A DNA stretch of 64,000 nucleotides from BS150m-G50 sp964517435 (GCA_964517435.1 CAZFEC010000012.1:1-64000); one strand, 5' to 3'. Positions 24,660 through 33,222 are shown, numbered from the stretch's first letter. The notes: a model not told the origin generated them from the letters alone. Program-made: numbers and translations.

Positions 24660-26171
24660 TCAAGCTCCTCCTCGACCGATTTCCCAGTTGCCGGTCAGGT
24701 CCCAGGGCGATGGGATAGTCTCCCCGCTGCCCGGTTGCTTTCCGGTCGGTTGTTCGCCGCCTGACACCACCTGCCAGAGCGCTGCCGCCACGATCGCCTC
24801 ATCGCGATAGTCCTCCACAACCGGCGGCTTCCACTCGTTCAGGTGCAGATCAATGAAATTGGTAAAGGTATTGCCGGCGACGAATTCCGGGTGCACCAGC
24901 ACATCGTGCAGAAAATCGACGGTGGTGTGGATGCCGAGGATGGTATACTCACGCAACGCTTCCACCATCTTGACGCGGGCCGCCTCGCGGTTCTCTCCGT
25001 AGGTGACCAGCTTGGAGAGAATCGGGTCGTAGTCGGTCGTAACGGTAAAGCCGGTGTAGATGCCGGCGTCGTTGCGGATGCCCGGTCCGGCCGGTTCCTT
25101 CATGAAATGTACTTTGCCGGGGGAGGGGAAGAAATTGCGCTGGGGATCCTCGGCGTAGATGCGGCACTCGATCGCGTGACCGCGCTGTTCCAGCTCCTCC
25201 TGGCGGTAGGGGAATGCTTCTCCCGCCGCGACCCGGATCTGCCATTGTACCAGATCGATGCCGGTCACGAATTCTGTGATCGGGTGCTCGACCTGGATGC
25301 GGGTGTTCATCTCGAGGAAGTAGAAGTTCTTATCCCGGTCCAGCAGAAACTCCACGGTGCCGGCGTTGAGGTAACCGGCGGTTTTGGCTACCGCTACCGC
25401 GGTTTCACCCATGCGTTGCCGCAGCTCCGGATCGAGCGCCGTGGAGGGAGTCTCCTCGACGATCTTCTGATGTCGCCGCTGGATCGAACACTCCCGTTCG
25501 AACAGGTGCACCGTATGACCGGTGTTGTCGGCCATCACCTGGAATTCGATGTGACGCGGCTCATCGAGCCATTTTTCGAGATAAACCGTAGGATCACCGA
25601 ACGCGGAACGCGCTTCCCGTGTGGCGGCTTCCGCCTCCTCCTCGAGGTGGGCGTAGTCCCGCACCACGCGCATGCCCTTGCCGCCGCCTCCCGCCGCTGC
25701 CTTGATCAATACAGGTAATCCCAGTTTCTCGGCTTCTGCGGCTATGTGCTTCAGGTCGCTGATCGGTTCCTTCATGCCGGGGATGAGCGGGATGCCGGCC
25801 TGCAGCATCATTTCCCGCGCTTCCACCTTGTTGCCCATCGTCCGGATCGTATCCGATTTGGGGCCGATGAAGATCAGATCGTTCTCTTCGCAGAGGCGGG
25901 CGAAATCGGGATTCTCCGCCAGAAAACCGTAGCCGGGATGCACGGCGTCGCAGCCCCGCTCCGCGGCGGCGGCCAGCAGCCGCTCCTGGTTGAGATAGCT
26001 CTCCAGTGGCGCGGGAGGACCGATGCAGACCGCTTCGTCCGCCATCTTGACATGCAGCGCGGTGCGATCCACCTCGGAGTAGACCGCCACCGAGGGAATC
26101 TCCAGTTCGCGGCAGGCCTGGATCACTCTGACGGCGATTTCACCGCGGTTGGCGACTAGGATTTTTTTCAT
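24660..26171 (-). CDS. Biotin carboxylase subunit, probably of methylcrotonyl-CoA carboxylase
   Basis: The 503-residue ATP-grasp enzyme carboxylates biotin with bicarbonate and ATP. Seen are KKILVANRGEIAVRVI at the start, VHPGYGFLAENP, the ATP loop KAAAGGGGKGMRVV, ERECSIQRRHQKIVEE and EMNTRIQVEHPITEFVTGIDLVQWQI. It is longer than AccC (about 450) because of a C-terminal part (DLHLNEWKPP...) typical of CoA-carboxylase alpha subunits. The ATG at 26171 is chosen since the protein then begins MKKILVANRG; an extra seven residues upstream are possible. Association with the transferase in this cluster assigns it to methylcrotonyl-CoA, but propionyl- or acetyl-CoA use is possible. Confidence 0.9.
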   Translation of the reverse strand: MKKILVANRGEIAVRVIQACRELEIPSVAVYSEVDRTALHVKMADEAVCIGPPAPLESYLNQERLLAAAAERGCDAVHPGYGFLAENPDFARLCEENDLIFIGPKSDTIRTMGNKVEAREMMLQAGIPLIPGMKEPISDLKHIAAEAEKLGLPVLIKAAAGGGGKGMRVVRDYAHLEEEAEAATREARSAFGDPTVYLEKWLDEPRHIEFQVMADNTGHTVHLFERECSIQRRHQKIVEETPSTALDPELRQRMGETAVAVAKTAGYLNAGTVEFLLDRDKNFYFLEMNTRIQVEHPITEFVTGIDLVQWQIRVAAGEAFPYRQEELEQRGHAIECRIYAEDPQRNFFPSPGKVHFMKEPAGPGIRNDAGIYTGFTVTTDYDPILSKLVTYGENREAARVKMVEALREYTILGIHTTVDFLHDVLVHPEFVAGNTFTNFIDLHLNEWKPPVVEDYRDEAIVAAALWQVVSGGEQPTGKQPGSGETIPSPWDLTGNWEIGRGGA

Positions 26172-26192
26172 GATTACTCCAACGCACTTCAC

Positions 26193-26240
26193 CCCCGGGT
26201 TTCCACCCGGGGCTATGATATTTCACCCCTTCGGGGTGAA
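26193..26240. repeat. Two small hairpins between carboxylase and hydratase genes
   Basis: CCCCGGGT / ACCCGGGG (26193-26212) and TTCACCCC / GGGGTGAA (26222-26240) form two adjacent hairpins linked by CTATGATA. The same CCCCGGG-TT core recurs in degenerate form near 62178. They look like a common dispersed palindromic repeat and lack a T tract. Confidence 0.5.
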
Positions 26241-26259
26241 TCGGATTTTGATCTTAAGC

Positions 26260-27057
26260 TCAGCTTCCATCCCCGCACCAGGAGGGCGGGCGTTTTTCGA
26301 AAAATGCGGTCATTCCCTCCTGACCCTCCGGGCTGATCCGCAGCCGGGCGATCGCCTCGGCGGTATAAACCTTTACCTCGTCGAACGACATGCCGGGCAC
26401 GTTACGCACCAGTTCCTTGCTGACATTGAGCGCTTCCGGGCCGCTGGTGATCAGCTGGTCGATACGGCGCTGTACAGCCTCATCCAGCTGCGCCTCCTCC
26501 ACCACTTCGTTTACCAGTCCCGCGGCGTGAGCCTTGACGGCGGTAAGCCGTTCACCGGTCAGGAAGTACTCCCCGGCCAGCCCCGGGCCCAGCCGGCGTA
26601 TCACGTAAGGCGAGATACAGGCCGGTACCAGACCGATCTTGACTTCACTCAAGCTGAACTTCGCCCGGGTGGAAGCGATAACGATGTCACAGGCGGAGGA
26701 GAGCCCGGTACCACCGCCGATGGTGGCGCCCTGTACCCGCGCGACGGTCGGTTGCGGCATGGTGAAGAGGCGGAACATCAGCTCCGCCAGGGCGATGGCG
26801 TCCTCCCGATTCTGTTCGAAGCTGTATTCCTTCTGTCGCTTCATCCAGTTCAGGTCGGCGCCGGCGCAGAAGGAGCGTCCGTTGGCGCCCAGCACCACCA
26901 CCCGCACACCGCTGTCGGCGGCGATCGCCTCCAGCAGCGTCGTCAGTTCGGTAATCATGGTGTCGTTGAAAGCGTTGTGGAGGTCGGGACGGTTCAGGTC
27001 GATCCTGGCCACGACGCCGTCACGCCTGTATTCGATTGTCTCGTAGGTATTACTCAT
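26260..27057 (-). CDS. liuC: Methylglutaconyl-CoA hydratase (enoyl-CoA hydratase family)
   Basis: The 265-residue crotonase-fold protein hydrates 3-methylglutaconyl-CoA to HMG-CoA in leucine breakdown. The segment RSFCAGADLNWMKR (residues 61-74) with W-M after the AGADL oxyanion loop, and FSLSEVKIGLVPACISPYV, are typical of LiuC/AUH-type hydratases rather than general FadB-like ones. Length is normal. It lies between the carboxylase subunits, exactly the product-to-substrate order of the pathway. It contains one GTATCAC word (26598). Confidence 0.88.
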   Translation of the reverse strand: MSNTYETIEYRRDGVVARIDLNRPDLHNAFNDTMITELTTLLEAIAADSGVRVVVLGANGRSFCAGADLNWMKRQKEYSFEQNREDAIALAELMFRLFTMPQPTVARVQGATIGGGTGLSSACDIVIASTRAKFSLSEVKIGLVPACISPYVIRRLGPGLAGEYFLTGERLTAVKAHAAGLVNEVVEEAQLDEAVQRRIDQLITSGPEALNVSKELVRNVPGMSFDEVKVYTAEAIARLRISPEGQEGMTAFFEKRPPSWCGDGS

Positions 27058-27106
27058 GTTTCGCTCCTGCGGAAAGTGTTCCGCCGCGTAGCGCGGCTGC
27101 TGGACT

Positions 27107-27211
27107 TAGTATTTCCAGGTATCATACCTGGTCGTCTACAGCATTTCGAGAAATACTAAAAAGTGATGCCCCTCGAACTTCTTGAAAGGGACAATCTGAG
27201 TGAGCATTACT
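27107..27211. repeat. Twin-hairpin intergenic element, copy 1
   Basis: TAGTATTTC (27107-27115) and GAAATACTA (27150-27158) flank a perfect inner palindrome CCAGGTAT-C-ATACCTGG. They are followed by a second, weaker stem GTGATGC (27163) / GCATTAC (27204). The same AGTATTTCC...GGAAATACT pairing occurs at 28877 and 61267. It is upstream of the minus-strand hydratase gene and directly after the transferase gene. Confidence 0.6.
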
Positions 27212-28819
27212 CTACATCCGGAAGACGCCGAAGTTGTGATCCGGAATCGGGGAGTTGAGCGAGGTGGCGATCGCCAGGCCCAGCGCCGTGCGGGTGTCGA
27301 GCGGTTCGATGATACCGTCGTCCCACAGGCGGGCGGAGGCGTAGTAGGGCGAACCTTCCCGCTCGTAGCGCGCCAGGATCGGTGCCATGAATTCCTCTTT
27401 CTCCGCCTCGGTCATCGACTTGCCTTCTTTTTCAAGCTGCGTCAGTTTGACCGTCAGCAGCACATTGGCCGCCTGCTCGCCGCCCATCACCGAGATCTTG
27501 CCGTTGGGCCACATCCAGAGGAAGCGGGGATCGTAACCACGGCCGCACATGGCGTAATTGCCCGCGCCGTGCGAACCACCGATGATGAGGGTGAAACGGG
27601 GCACCTGCGCGGTGGCGACGGCATGAACCATCTTGGCGCCGTCCTTGGCGATACCGCCGTGCTCGTATTCCTTGCCGACGATGAAACCGGTGATGTTCTG
27701 CAGAAAGATAAGCGGGATCTTGCGCACCGCGCAGAGGGAGACGAAGTGAGCCCCCTTCTGGGCACTCTCGGAAAAGAGAACGCCGTTGTTGGCCACGATG
27801 CCGATCGGGTAACCCATTAACTTGGCGAAACCGGTGACGAGCGAGGTGCCGTAATACTCTTTGAACTCGTGAAACTCGCTGCGATCGACCAGCCGGGCGA
27901 TGACCTCCCGGATGTCGAACGGCTGGCGCAGGTCTGCCGGTACGATACCGTAGATCTCCTCCGGATCGTAGTAGGGATCCTCCGGCGCCTGGCGGTCGAG
28001 TTGAAACTTGGCGGGGCGGTTCAGGTTCTGCAGAATGTTGCGCGCCATCTGGATCGCTTCCGCATCATCCGCAGCGTAGTGATCGGAGACGCCGGATATG
28101 CGGCAGTGCACATCGGCGCCCCCCAGTTCCTCCGGCGTGACGTCGACGCCGGTGGCGGCCTTGACCAGCGGCGGCCCGCCGATAAAGATGGTGCCCTGCT
28201 GCCGGACGATAATCGTCTCGTCGCTCATGGCGGGGACATACGCGCCGCCGGCTGTACAGGAGCCCATCACGATCGAAATCTGCGGAATGTTCAGGGCCGA
28301 GAGCCGCGCCTGGTTGTAGAAGATGCGGCCGAAGTGATCGCGGTCGGGGAAAACGCCGTCCTGCAGCGGCAGGAATACACCGCCGGAATCCACCAGGTAA
28401 ACGCAGGGCAGGTGGTTCTGAAGAGCGATTTCCTGCGCCCGCACATGCTTCTTGATGGTGGAGGGAAAGTAGGTGCCGCCTTTGACGGTGGCGTCGTTGG
28501 CCACGACCAGCACCTCCTGGCCGTGCACCTGCCCGATGCCGGTGATAACGCCGGCGCAGGGCGCCTGGTCATCGTACATCCCATGCGCGGCCAGTGTGGA
28601 GAGCTCGAGAAAAGGAGAGTTGCGGTCGAAAAGGCGCTCCAGCCGCTCCCGCGCGGTCAGCTTGCCGCGGCTTTTGTGGCGTTCGTGCTGATCGGCCGGC
28701 CCGCCCCGCTTGGCGGTGGCGAGTTCCTCCCGGAACTGTTCCAGAATGCCCTGGAAGTGCTCCCGGTTGGTTTTGAACGCAGCCGACTTGGTGTCTACTT
28801 TCGATTCGAGCCTGTACAT
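27212..28819 (-). CDS. Methylcrotonyl-CoA carboxylase carboxyltransferase (beta) subunit
   Basis: The 535-residue crotonase-like carboxyltransferase moves CO2 from carboxybiotin to 3-methylcrotonyl-CoA. Segments KGGTYFPSTIKKHVRAQEIA, CVYLVDSGGVFLPLQDGVFPDRDHFGRIFYNQA, GSCTAGGAYVPAMSDE, GTIFIGGPPLVKAATG and GGADVHCRISGVSDHYA closely follow human MCCC2/LiuB rather than PccB. Length is right for this subunit. It is the first of the downstream minus-strand genes and probably has its own promoter in 28820-28940, where a palindromic element lies. Confidence 0.92.
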   Translation of the reverse strand: MYRLESKVDTKSAAFKTNREHFQGILEQFREELATAKRGGPADQHERHKSRGKLTARERLERLFDRNSPFLELSTLAAHGMYDDQAPCAGVITGIGQVHGQEVLVVANDATVKGGTYFPSTIKKHVRAQEIALQNHLPCVYLVDSGGVFLPLQDGVFPDRDHFGRIFYNQARLSALNIPQISIVMGSCTAGGAYVPAMSDETIIVRQQGTIFIGGPPLVKAATGVDVTPEELGGADVHCRISGVSDHYAADDAEAIQMARNILQNLNRPAKFQLDRQAPEDPYYDPEEIYGIVPADLRQPFDIREVIARLVDRSEFHEFKEYYGTSLVTGFAKLMGYPIGIVANNGVLFSESAQKGAHFVSLCAVRKIPLIFLQNITGFIVGKEYEHGGIAKDGAKMVHAVATAQVPRFTLIIGGSHGAGNYAMCGRGYDPRFLWMWPNGKISVMGGEQAANVLLTVKLTQLEKEGKSMTEAEKEEFMAPILARYEREGSPYYASARLWDDGIIEPLDTRTALGLAIATSLNSPIPDHNFGVFRM

Positions 28820-28876
28820 GGTGTGATGCTCTCCTTGAATGTTATTATCTAAGAAACTACAGCATGCATTACTCGA

Positions 28877-28928
28877 TAGTATTTCCAGTGTGGAAGATGC
28901 ATTCGGTCGTTAAGGTTTGGAAATACTG
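28877..28928. repeat. Twin-hairpin intergenic element, copy 2 (partial)
   Basis: TAGTATTTCC (28877-28886) pairs with GGAAATACTG (28919-28928), a single mismatch at the end. A GCATTACTCG arm precedes it at 28866. It lies about 60 bases upstream of the carboxyltransferase start on the minus strand, the same relation as the other copies to their minus-strand genes. Confidence 0.55.
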
Positions 28929-28948
28929 TGCTTCCCCGCTTTCTCAAT

Positions 28949-28980
28949 AAAGCCTGCCCCGTGGAGACGGGACAGGCTTT
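28949..28980 (-). terminator. Probable terminator after the DUF35 gene
   Basis: AAAGCCTGCCCCGT and ACGGGACAGGCTTT form a 14-bp stem with one mismatch and a GGAG loop, 32 bases beyond the DUF35 stop in its own reading direction. The tail on the minus strand (CTTTATTG) has only a short T run. It separates the HMG-CoA synthase/thiolase operon from the carboxylase genes. Confidence 0.6.
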
Positions 28981-29012
28981 CAGTCAAAACTCGTGACATC
29001 GGACAAAGACGG

Positions 29013-29405
29013 TTAAACCGGTACGGCCTTGTAGCCGTAATGCAGGATGCCGGCTTCACCCTCAGCCTGAATTCGTCTGAATTCGATTTGAACCTCGTCG
29101 CCGATCGCCACCGTTTCCGGATCGCAATCGACTACCTGGCAGAGCACGCGGGCCTTCTCGCCCAACTGAACGATGGCGATGACGTAGGGTGCTTCATCGG
29201 TGAACTGGCTGGGGGCGACACGAATCACCGTGTGGGTGAGGACCGTGCCACGTTCCGGCAGCGTTACCGGTTCGAACTCGCGCGCCTTGCACTCCGGACA
29301 GACGCTCCGGGGCGGAAAGGCGATATAACCGCATTTGGCGCACGCAGCCGCTTCCAGGCGGTAGCGTTGCGGCATTTCTCTCTTCTGTTTGGCGGATGTA
29401 GACAT
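29013..29405 (-). CDS. Zn-ribbon OB-fold protein (DUF35), thiolase/HMGCS partner type
   Basis: The 130-residue protein has a four-cysteine zinc ribbon near its N-terminus (CAKCGYIAFPPRSVCPEC) followed by an OB-fold domain (GTVLTHTVIRVAPSQFTDEAPYVIAIVQL...GDEVQIEFR). DUF35 proteins hold archaeal acetoacetyl-CoA thiolase and HMG-CoA synthase together and form the shared CoA-binding site. The gene overlaps the thiolase stop by one base, so all three are co-transcribed, as in archaea. The presence of a DUF35 scaffold indicates a channelling complex rather than separate enzymes. Confidence 0.88.
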   Translation of the reverse strand: MSTSAKQKREMPQRYRLEAAACAKCGYIAFPPRSVCPECKAREFEPVTLPERGTVLTHTVIRVAPSQFTDEAPYVIAIVQLGEKARVLCQVVDCDPETVAIGDEVQIEFRRIQAEGEAGILHYGYKAVPV

Positions 29406-30562
29406 TACTTCACCTCCAGGATGTGTACGGTGGTGCTGCCGCCGGTACCACCCATGTTCTGGGCCAGTCCGCGCTTGGCGTTCTGAACCTGGCGGTCGTC
29501 CGCTTCGCCGCGCAGCTGCTCAGTCAGCTCCACGATCTGGGCGATACCGGTGGCTCCGACCGGGTGCCCCTTCGACTTCAGGCCGCCGGACGGGTTGACC
29601 GGAATGCGGCCGTTCAGAGCGGTTTCGCCCGCTTCGACCGCGGCGCCGCCCTTGCCTTTTTCCACCAGGCCGAGCGCCTCGGTGACGCAGATCTCGGCGA
29701 TGGTGAAACAGTCGTGGACTTCGGCCAGGTCGATATCCTGCGGCCCGCAGTCAGCCATGGTGTAGGCACGCTGCGCCGCTTCGTAAGTGGCGTTGAGCCA
29801 GGTGAAGTCCTGCCGCGAGTGCAGCGCGATGGTATCGGTGGCGTGTCCCGAGCCGACGATTTCGACTGCCGGCTTGTCGGTGAATTCGCTCACCCGCTCC
29901 AGGGGGCAAAGCACTACCGCGGCGGCGCCGTCGGTGATCGGTGAGCAGTCGAGGATCCGCAGCGGATCGGCGACCTGTACGGAGTTGAGCACGCCTTCGA
30001 CGGTGACTTCGAAGGGATACTGCGCCCGGGGATTCCTGGCGCCGTTCTTATGGTTCTTGACCGCGACCATGGCGAGCTGCTCCCGCCTGGTGCCGTACTT
30101 CGCCATGTGCGCGTTGGCGATCATGGCGTAGAGGCCGGGGAAAGTGACGCCGTGGAAGCTCTCGTACTCCTGGTCGGCGGCGGTGGCCAGCGCGTAGGTC
30201 GCCTGTCCGCCGTCCACGTCGGTCATCTTCTCGACACCGCCCACCAGCACCAGGTCGCTCATACCTGAAGCGACTTCGATGAAACCCTGGCGCAGCGCCA
30301 GACCGCCGGAACAGCAGGCGGATTCGACACGGGTGGCGGAAACGCCCGCCTGTCCCAGGTAATCGGACATCAGCGAACCCAGGTGCTCCTGTCCGGCGAA
30401 GAGACCGCTGGACATACAGCCGATGTACATGGAATCGACCTGCGGTACGCCGGCGTCATCCAGGGCGGCGAGGGCGGCTTCAGTGTAGAGCTGGCGCAGG
30501 GAGGTTCCCCACAGCTCGCCCCACTTGTTCATGCCTGTGCCGATGATTGCTACTTTTCTCAT
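29405..30562 (-). CDS. Thiolase, archaeal acetoacetyl-CoA thiolase type
   Basis: The 385-residue protein is a non-decarboxylating thiolase of the archaeal/SCP2-like type: start KVAIIGTGMNKWGEL, nucleophile region RVESACCSGGLALRQG (Cys83/84), VGGVEKMTDV, DCFTIAEICVTEALGLVEKG and NPSGGLKSKGHPVGATGIAQIVEL. It would condense two acetyl-CoA to acetoacetyl-CoA or run the reverse cleavage. It lies between an HMG-CoA synthase gene (64 bases upstream) and the DUF35 gene, the arrangement of the archaeal mevalonate-pathway complex. Confidence 0.9.
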   Translation of the reverse strand: MRKVAIIGTGMNKWGELWGTSLRQLYTEAALAALDDAGVPQVDSMYIGCMSSGLFAGQEHLGSLMSDYLGQAGVSATRVESACCSGGLALRQGFIEVASGMSDLVLVGGVEKMTDVDGGQATYALATAADQEYESFHGVTFPGLYAMIANAHMAKYGTRREQLAMVAVKNHKNGARNPRAQYPFEVTVEGVLNSVQVADPLRILDCSPITDGAAAVVLCPLERVSEFTDKPAVEIVGSGHATDTIALHSRQDFTWLNATYEAAQRAYTMADCGPQDIDLAEVHDCFTIAEICVTEALGLVEKGKGGAAVEAGETALNGRIPVNPSGGLKSKGHPVGATGIAQIVELTEQLRGEADDRQVQNAKRGLAQNMGGTGGSTTVHILEVK

Positions 30563-30626
30563 ATATGAAACCTCCTATTCCGCTTTAAGCATTCCGACGA
30601 GGGAATGCATCAACAGTGAGTAATCG

Positions 30627-31673
30627 TTACTCGGCTTTTAGTATTTTGTGCCGGAACTTGGCATAGGTGCCGTAGTCCACGTAGCGTTTCTTTTCGGCCA
30701 GCTGGGCGCGGGTGTGCGGCGCGAGGTTCCGGACCTTCTCGATTTCATCGGTAACGGTGATGATGAAGGAATCGCTGCCGCTGCCGGAGCCGTAGGAAAC
30801 CATCAGGATGCGGTCACCCGGCTTGGCGATATCGAGCGTGGAGGTGAGCCCCATGGGGGAGGAACCGGAATAGGTGTTGCCGAGGATCGGTGCGAGCCAG
30901 CCCGGTTCGATCTGCTCCTTCGTGAAGCCGAGCATCTTGCCCACCCGCTGCGGGAATTTGCCGTTCGGCTGATGGCAGATAACGTAGGCGAAGTCCTCCG
31001 GCTTCATGCCCGCTTTTTCCATAATGGCGTTGGCCGAACCTGTGACATGCGTGAAATAAGCCGGTTCGCCGGTAAAACGACCGGCGTGACGCGGGTAATG
31101 CATGTACTCGCGGCGCCAGAAGTCGGGAGTGTCGGTCATGAAAGAGAAGGTCTCGTCGATGGTGGCGACCACGTTCTCCGTCCCGAAAATGAAAGCGGCG
31201 CCGCCCGCGGAGGCGGCGTATTCCAGGGCGTCGCCCGGCGCGCCCTGCGAGGTGTCGGCGCCGACCGCCAGGCCGTACTTGATCAGACCCGCCTTCACCA
31301 GCCCGTAGGCAACGAACATCCCTTCCGAGCCGGCCTTGCAGGCGAACTCGAAGTCGGCGCAGTGGACATCCGGCGTCGCGCCGATGACCTCCGCCAGAGT
31401 GGTGCCGCTCGGCTTGACCGCGTAGGGATGCGATTCGGAACCGATATAGACACAACCAATCTGGCTGGGATCGATATTGGCCCGCTTGAGTGCATTCTTG
31501 GTCGCTTCGACCGAAATTGTAATCGTATCCTGATCGGGCGCGGGGACGGTTTTTTCCTCCAGCATCAGCCCCCGCTTATAGCTGGGTGCGTCTGCTCCCC
31601 AAACCCCGGCGATATCCTCGACCCGGATTCGATGTTTCGGAACATATGCTCCGTAACCGATTATACCTACCAT
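30627..31673 (-). CDS. Hydroxymethylglutaryl-CoA synthase, archaeal type
   Basis: The 348-residue thiolase-fold enzyme makes HMG-CoA from acetoacetyl-CoA and acetyl-CoA. Start VGIIGYGAYVPKHRI, the catalytic Cys112 in FEFACKAGSEG, YGLAVGADTSQG, the His of VICHQPNGKFP and GNTYSGSSPMGL follow the archaeal family of about 350 residues, shorter than eukaryotic or Gram-positive MvaS of 390 or more. GGAGG lies seven bases before ATG. The following intergenic stretch to the thiolase gene has two short hairpins (GCATTCC/GGAATGC and GAGTAA/TTACTC). No HMG-CoA reductase or lyase is in the window. Confidence 0.9.
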   Translation of the reverse strand: MVGIIGYGAYVPKHRIRVEDIAGVWGADAPSYKRGLMLEEKTVPAPDQDTITISVEATKNALKRANIDPSQIGCVYIGSESHPYAVKPSGTTLAEVIGATPDVHCADFEFACKAGSEGMFVAYGLVKAGLIKYGLAVGADTSQGAPGDALEYAASAGGAAFIFGTENVVATIDETFSFMTDTPDFWRREYMHYPRHAGRFTGEPAYFTHVTGSANAIMEKAGMKPEDFAYVICHQPNGKFPQRVGKMLGFTKEQIEPGWLAPILGNTYSGSSPMGLTSTLDIAKPGDRILMVSYGSGSGSDSFIITVTDEIEKVRNLAPHTRAQLAEKKRYVDYGTYAKFRHKILKAE

Positions 31674-32269
31674 GCAAAAACCTCCATGGAATAAGTGATA
31701 GTGAGCGAGAGAATGGAATTCTTCATGGCATTTGAGCAGCTATAGATATTGTCTGCTCCATTCGATGCCTGAGACCATTATTCGAATCACGTCCTGGTTA
31801 CTCAAGCATCGCTTTAGCAATGCCATCCGGAATGCTGCTTAAGTCAGTATTCCGGGCGTTGTGTGACCGGAATCTCCTTGTCGCCGGTCGCGCGAAACGT
31901 ATCACGTTTCACTGGCGACAGAGCGCATCTGGCTGGCCGCGCCGCGGAAAAGAACCCCATATGTTTACAAATCAGAGCGGAAATATGGAAGGAAAATTGA
32001 GGGGAAGGCGAAAGAGGAGGGGAATGTATCACGAAAAGAGATGGAAATCGGGAGTTCGGAATTCGGAATCGGTACTCGGTATCGGGATTCAGTATTAGTC
32101 GAGTACCGATAGCGATTCCGATCCCGCGTATCACATCGAACCGCCGCCGAAACAACTGCTGGAGAAGCTGGTGTTCGAGAAAACCTGCTCCTGATCATCT
32201 GACCCCGGGCATCAGTCCATCCGGTGTGTTATACTGTACTGAACCCGCTACCGGCTGAAAGGAGCAACC
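31674..32269. other. 596-bp divergent intergenic region with palindromic repeats
   Basis: No credible gene is present between the HMG-CoA synthase (minus) and NYN (plus) genes. The region contains three same-strand GTATCAC words (31899, 32026, 32128), the first inside an extended palindrome GAAACGT-ATC-ACGTTTC (31893-31909). An imperfect inverted array of ATCGG/GGTATCGG units (32047-32126; best stem GGTACTC / GAGTACC) resembles the array at 61448-61534. Promoters of both flanking genes should be here, but I cannot place them. Confidence 0.6.
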
Positions 32270-33088
32270 ATGAAAATCGGCGTTTATATCGATGTGGCAA
32301 ACCTGGCCATGAACGGCGGTTTCGGCATGCGCTACGAAGTCCTGCGCGCCTTCTCCTGCCGGGAGGGAGGCGAAGCGGTACGGCTCAATGCCTATATCAG
32401 TTTCGACGCGCGCCGGGCGGAAACCGATCCGGAATATAAGATCAGGCAGTACCGTTTTCATTCCGCTCTGCGCGACCTCGGCTACAAGGTCATTCGCAAG
32501 GATGTCAAGTGGTACCGGAATGAGGATGGCGGCGAGGTAGCCAAAGCCAATGTCGACCTGGAGCTGGCGGTCGACGCACTGCTGCAGTCGACCAATCTCG
32601 ACCGGGTTATCCTGGTGACCGGCGACGGCGATTTCGTGCAGGTGGTTACCGCCCTGCAGAACGCCGGCTGCCGGGTGGAGGTGCTGGCCTTTGACAACGT
32701 CTCCACGGAGTTGCGCCGTGCGGCGGATCTCTACATGTCCGGCTATCTCGTGCCGGGCCTGCTGCCGATCATCCGTCAGGACGCCGTCCAGAAGTGGGGC
32801 GACCCGGACGGCTGGGCGTGCGGTGTCTTCTACATATACGAGGAGCAAAAGGGCTTCGGCTGGCTGCGTTATCTGAACCGGATCGAGGGAGAACTCTGGC
32901 GCACCGATACGCGGGAGGAACACTCGCCCTACCGTACGATTTTCTGTCACGATTCCGAACTGCCCGCCGGCGTTAACCGGGACAAGTTGACCAACCGGAA
33001 CATCCTGTTCGAGTTCCGTATCGTCGCGGGAACGGAAGCGGGTAAGACCAAGGCTGTCGACCTGCGACCGATCCGAACCCGCACCTGA
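32270..33088 (+). CDS. NYN-domain putative ribonuclease with cold-shock-like C-terminal domain
   Basis: The 272-residue protein has an N-terminal NYN (LabA/DUF88, PIN-like) domain: IGVYIDVANL with the first acidic residue, KDVKWYRNEDGGEVAKANVDLELAVDAL and RVILVTGDGDFVQVVTALQNAGCRVEVLAF with the DGD pair, complete for metal binding. After residue 190 a second domain, GFGWLRYL...YRTIFCHDSEL...NILFEFRI...GKTKAVDLRPI, follows the cold-shock/OB pattern (G-F-G-F-I, V-F-F-H, V-x-F-E, A-x-N-V). It may therefore be an RNase with its own RNA-binding module. GAAAGGAG precedes ATG. Single gene; target unknown. Confidence 0.8.
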   Translation: MKIGVYIDVANLAMNGGFGMRYEVLRAFSCREGGEAVRLNAYISFDARRAETDPEYKIRQYRFHSALRDLGYKVIRKDVKWYRNEDGGEVAKANVDLELAVDALLQSTNLDRVILVTGDGDFVQVVTALQNAGCRVEVLAFDNVSTELRRAADLYMSGYLVPGLLPIIRQDAVQKWGDPDGWACGVFYIYEEQKGFGWLRYLNRIEGELWRTDTREEHSPYRTIFCHDSELPAGVNRDKLTNRNILFEFRIVAGTEAGKTKAVDLRPIRTRT

Positions 33089-33222
33089 ACCCGGCTTGTT
33101 CCCCCTGCACACAACATTGGCCTGCTGACCCGGACAGCATTCCAGACTTGATACTTTCCCCCGGGCAGGCTATGTTAGATTAAGTGTAGGGAACCTCCCG
33201 TACTCAGCAGGTTTAGAAACCA

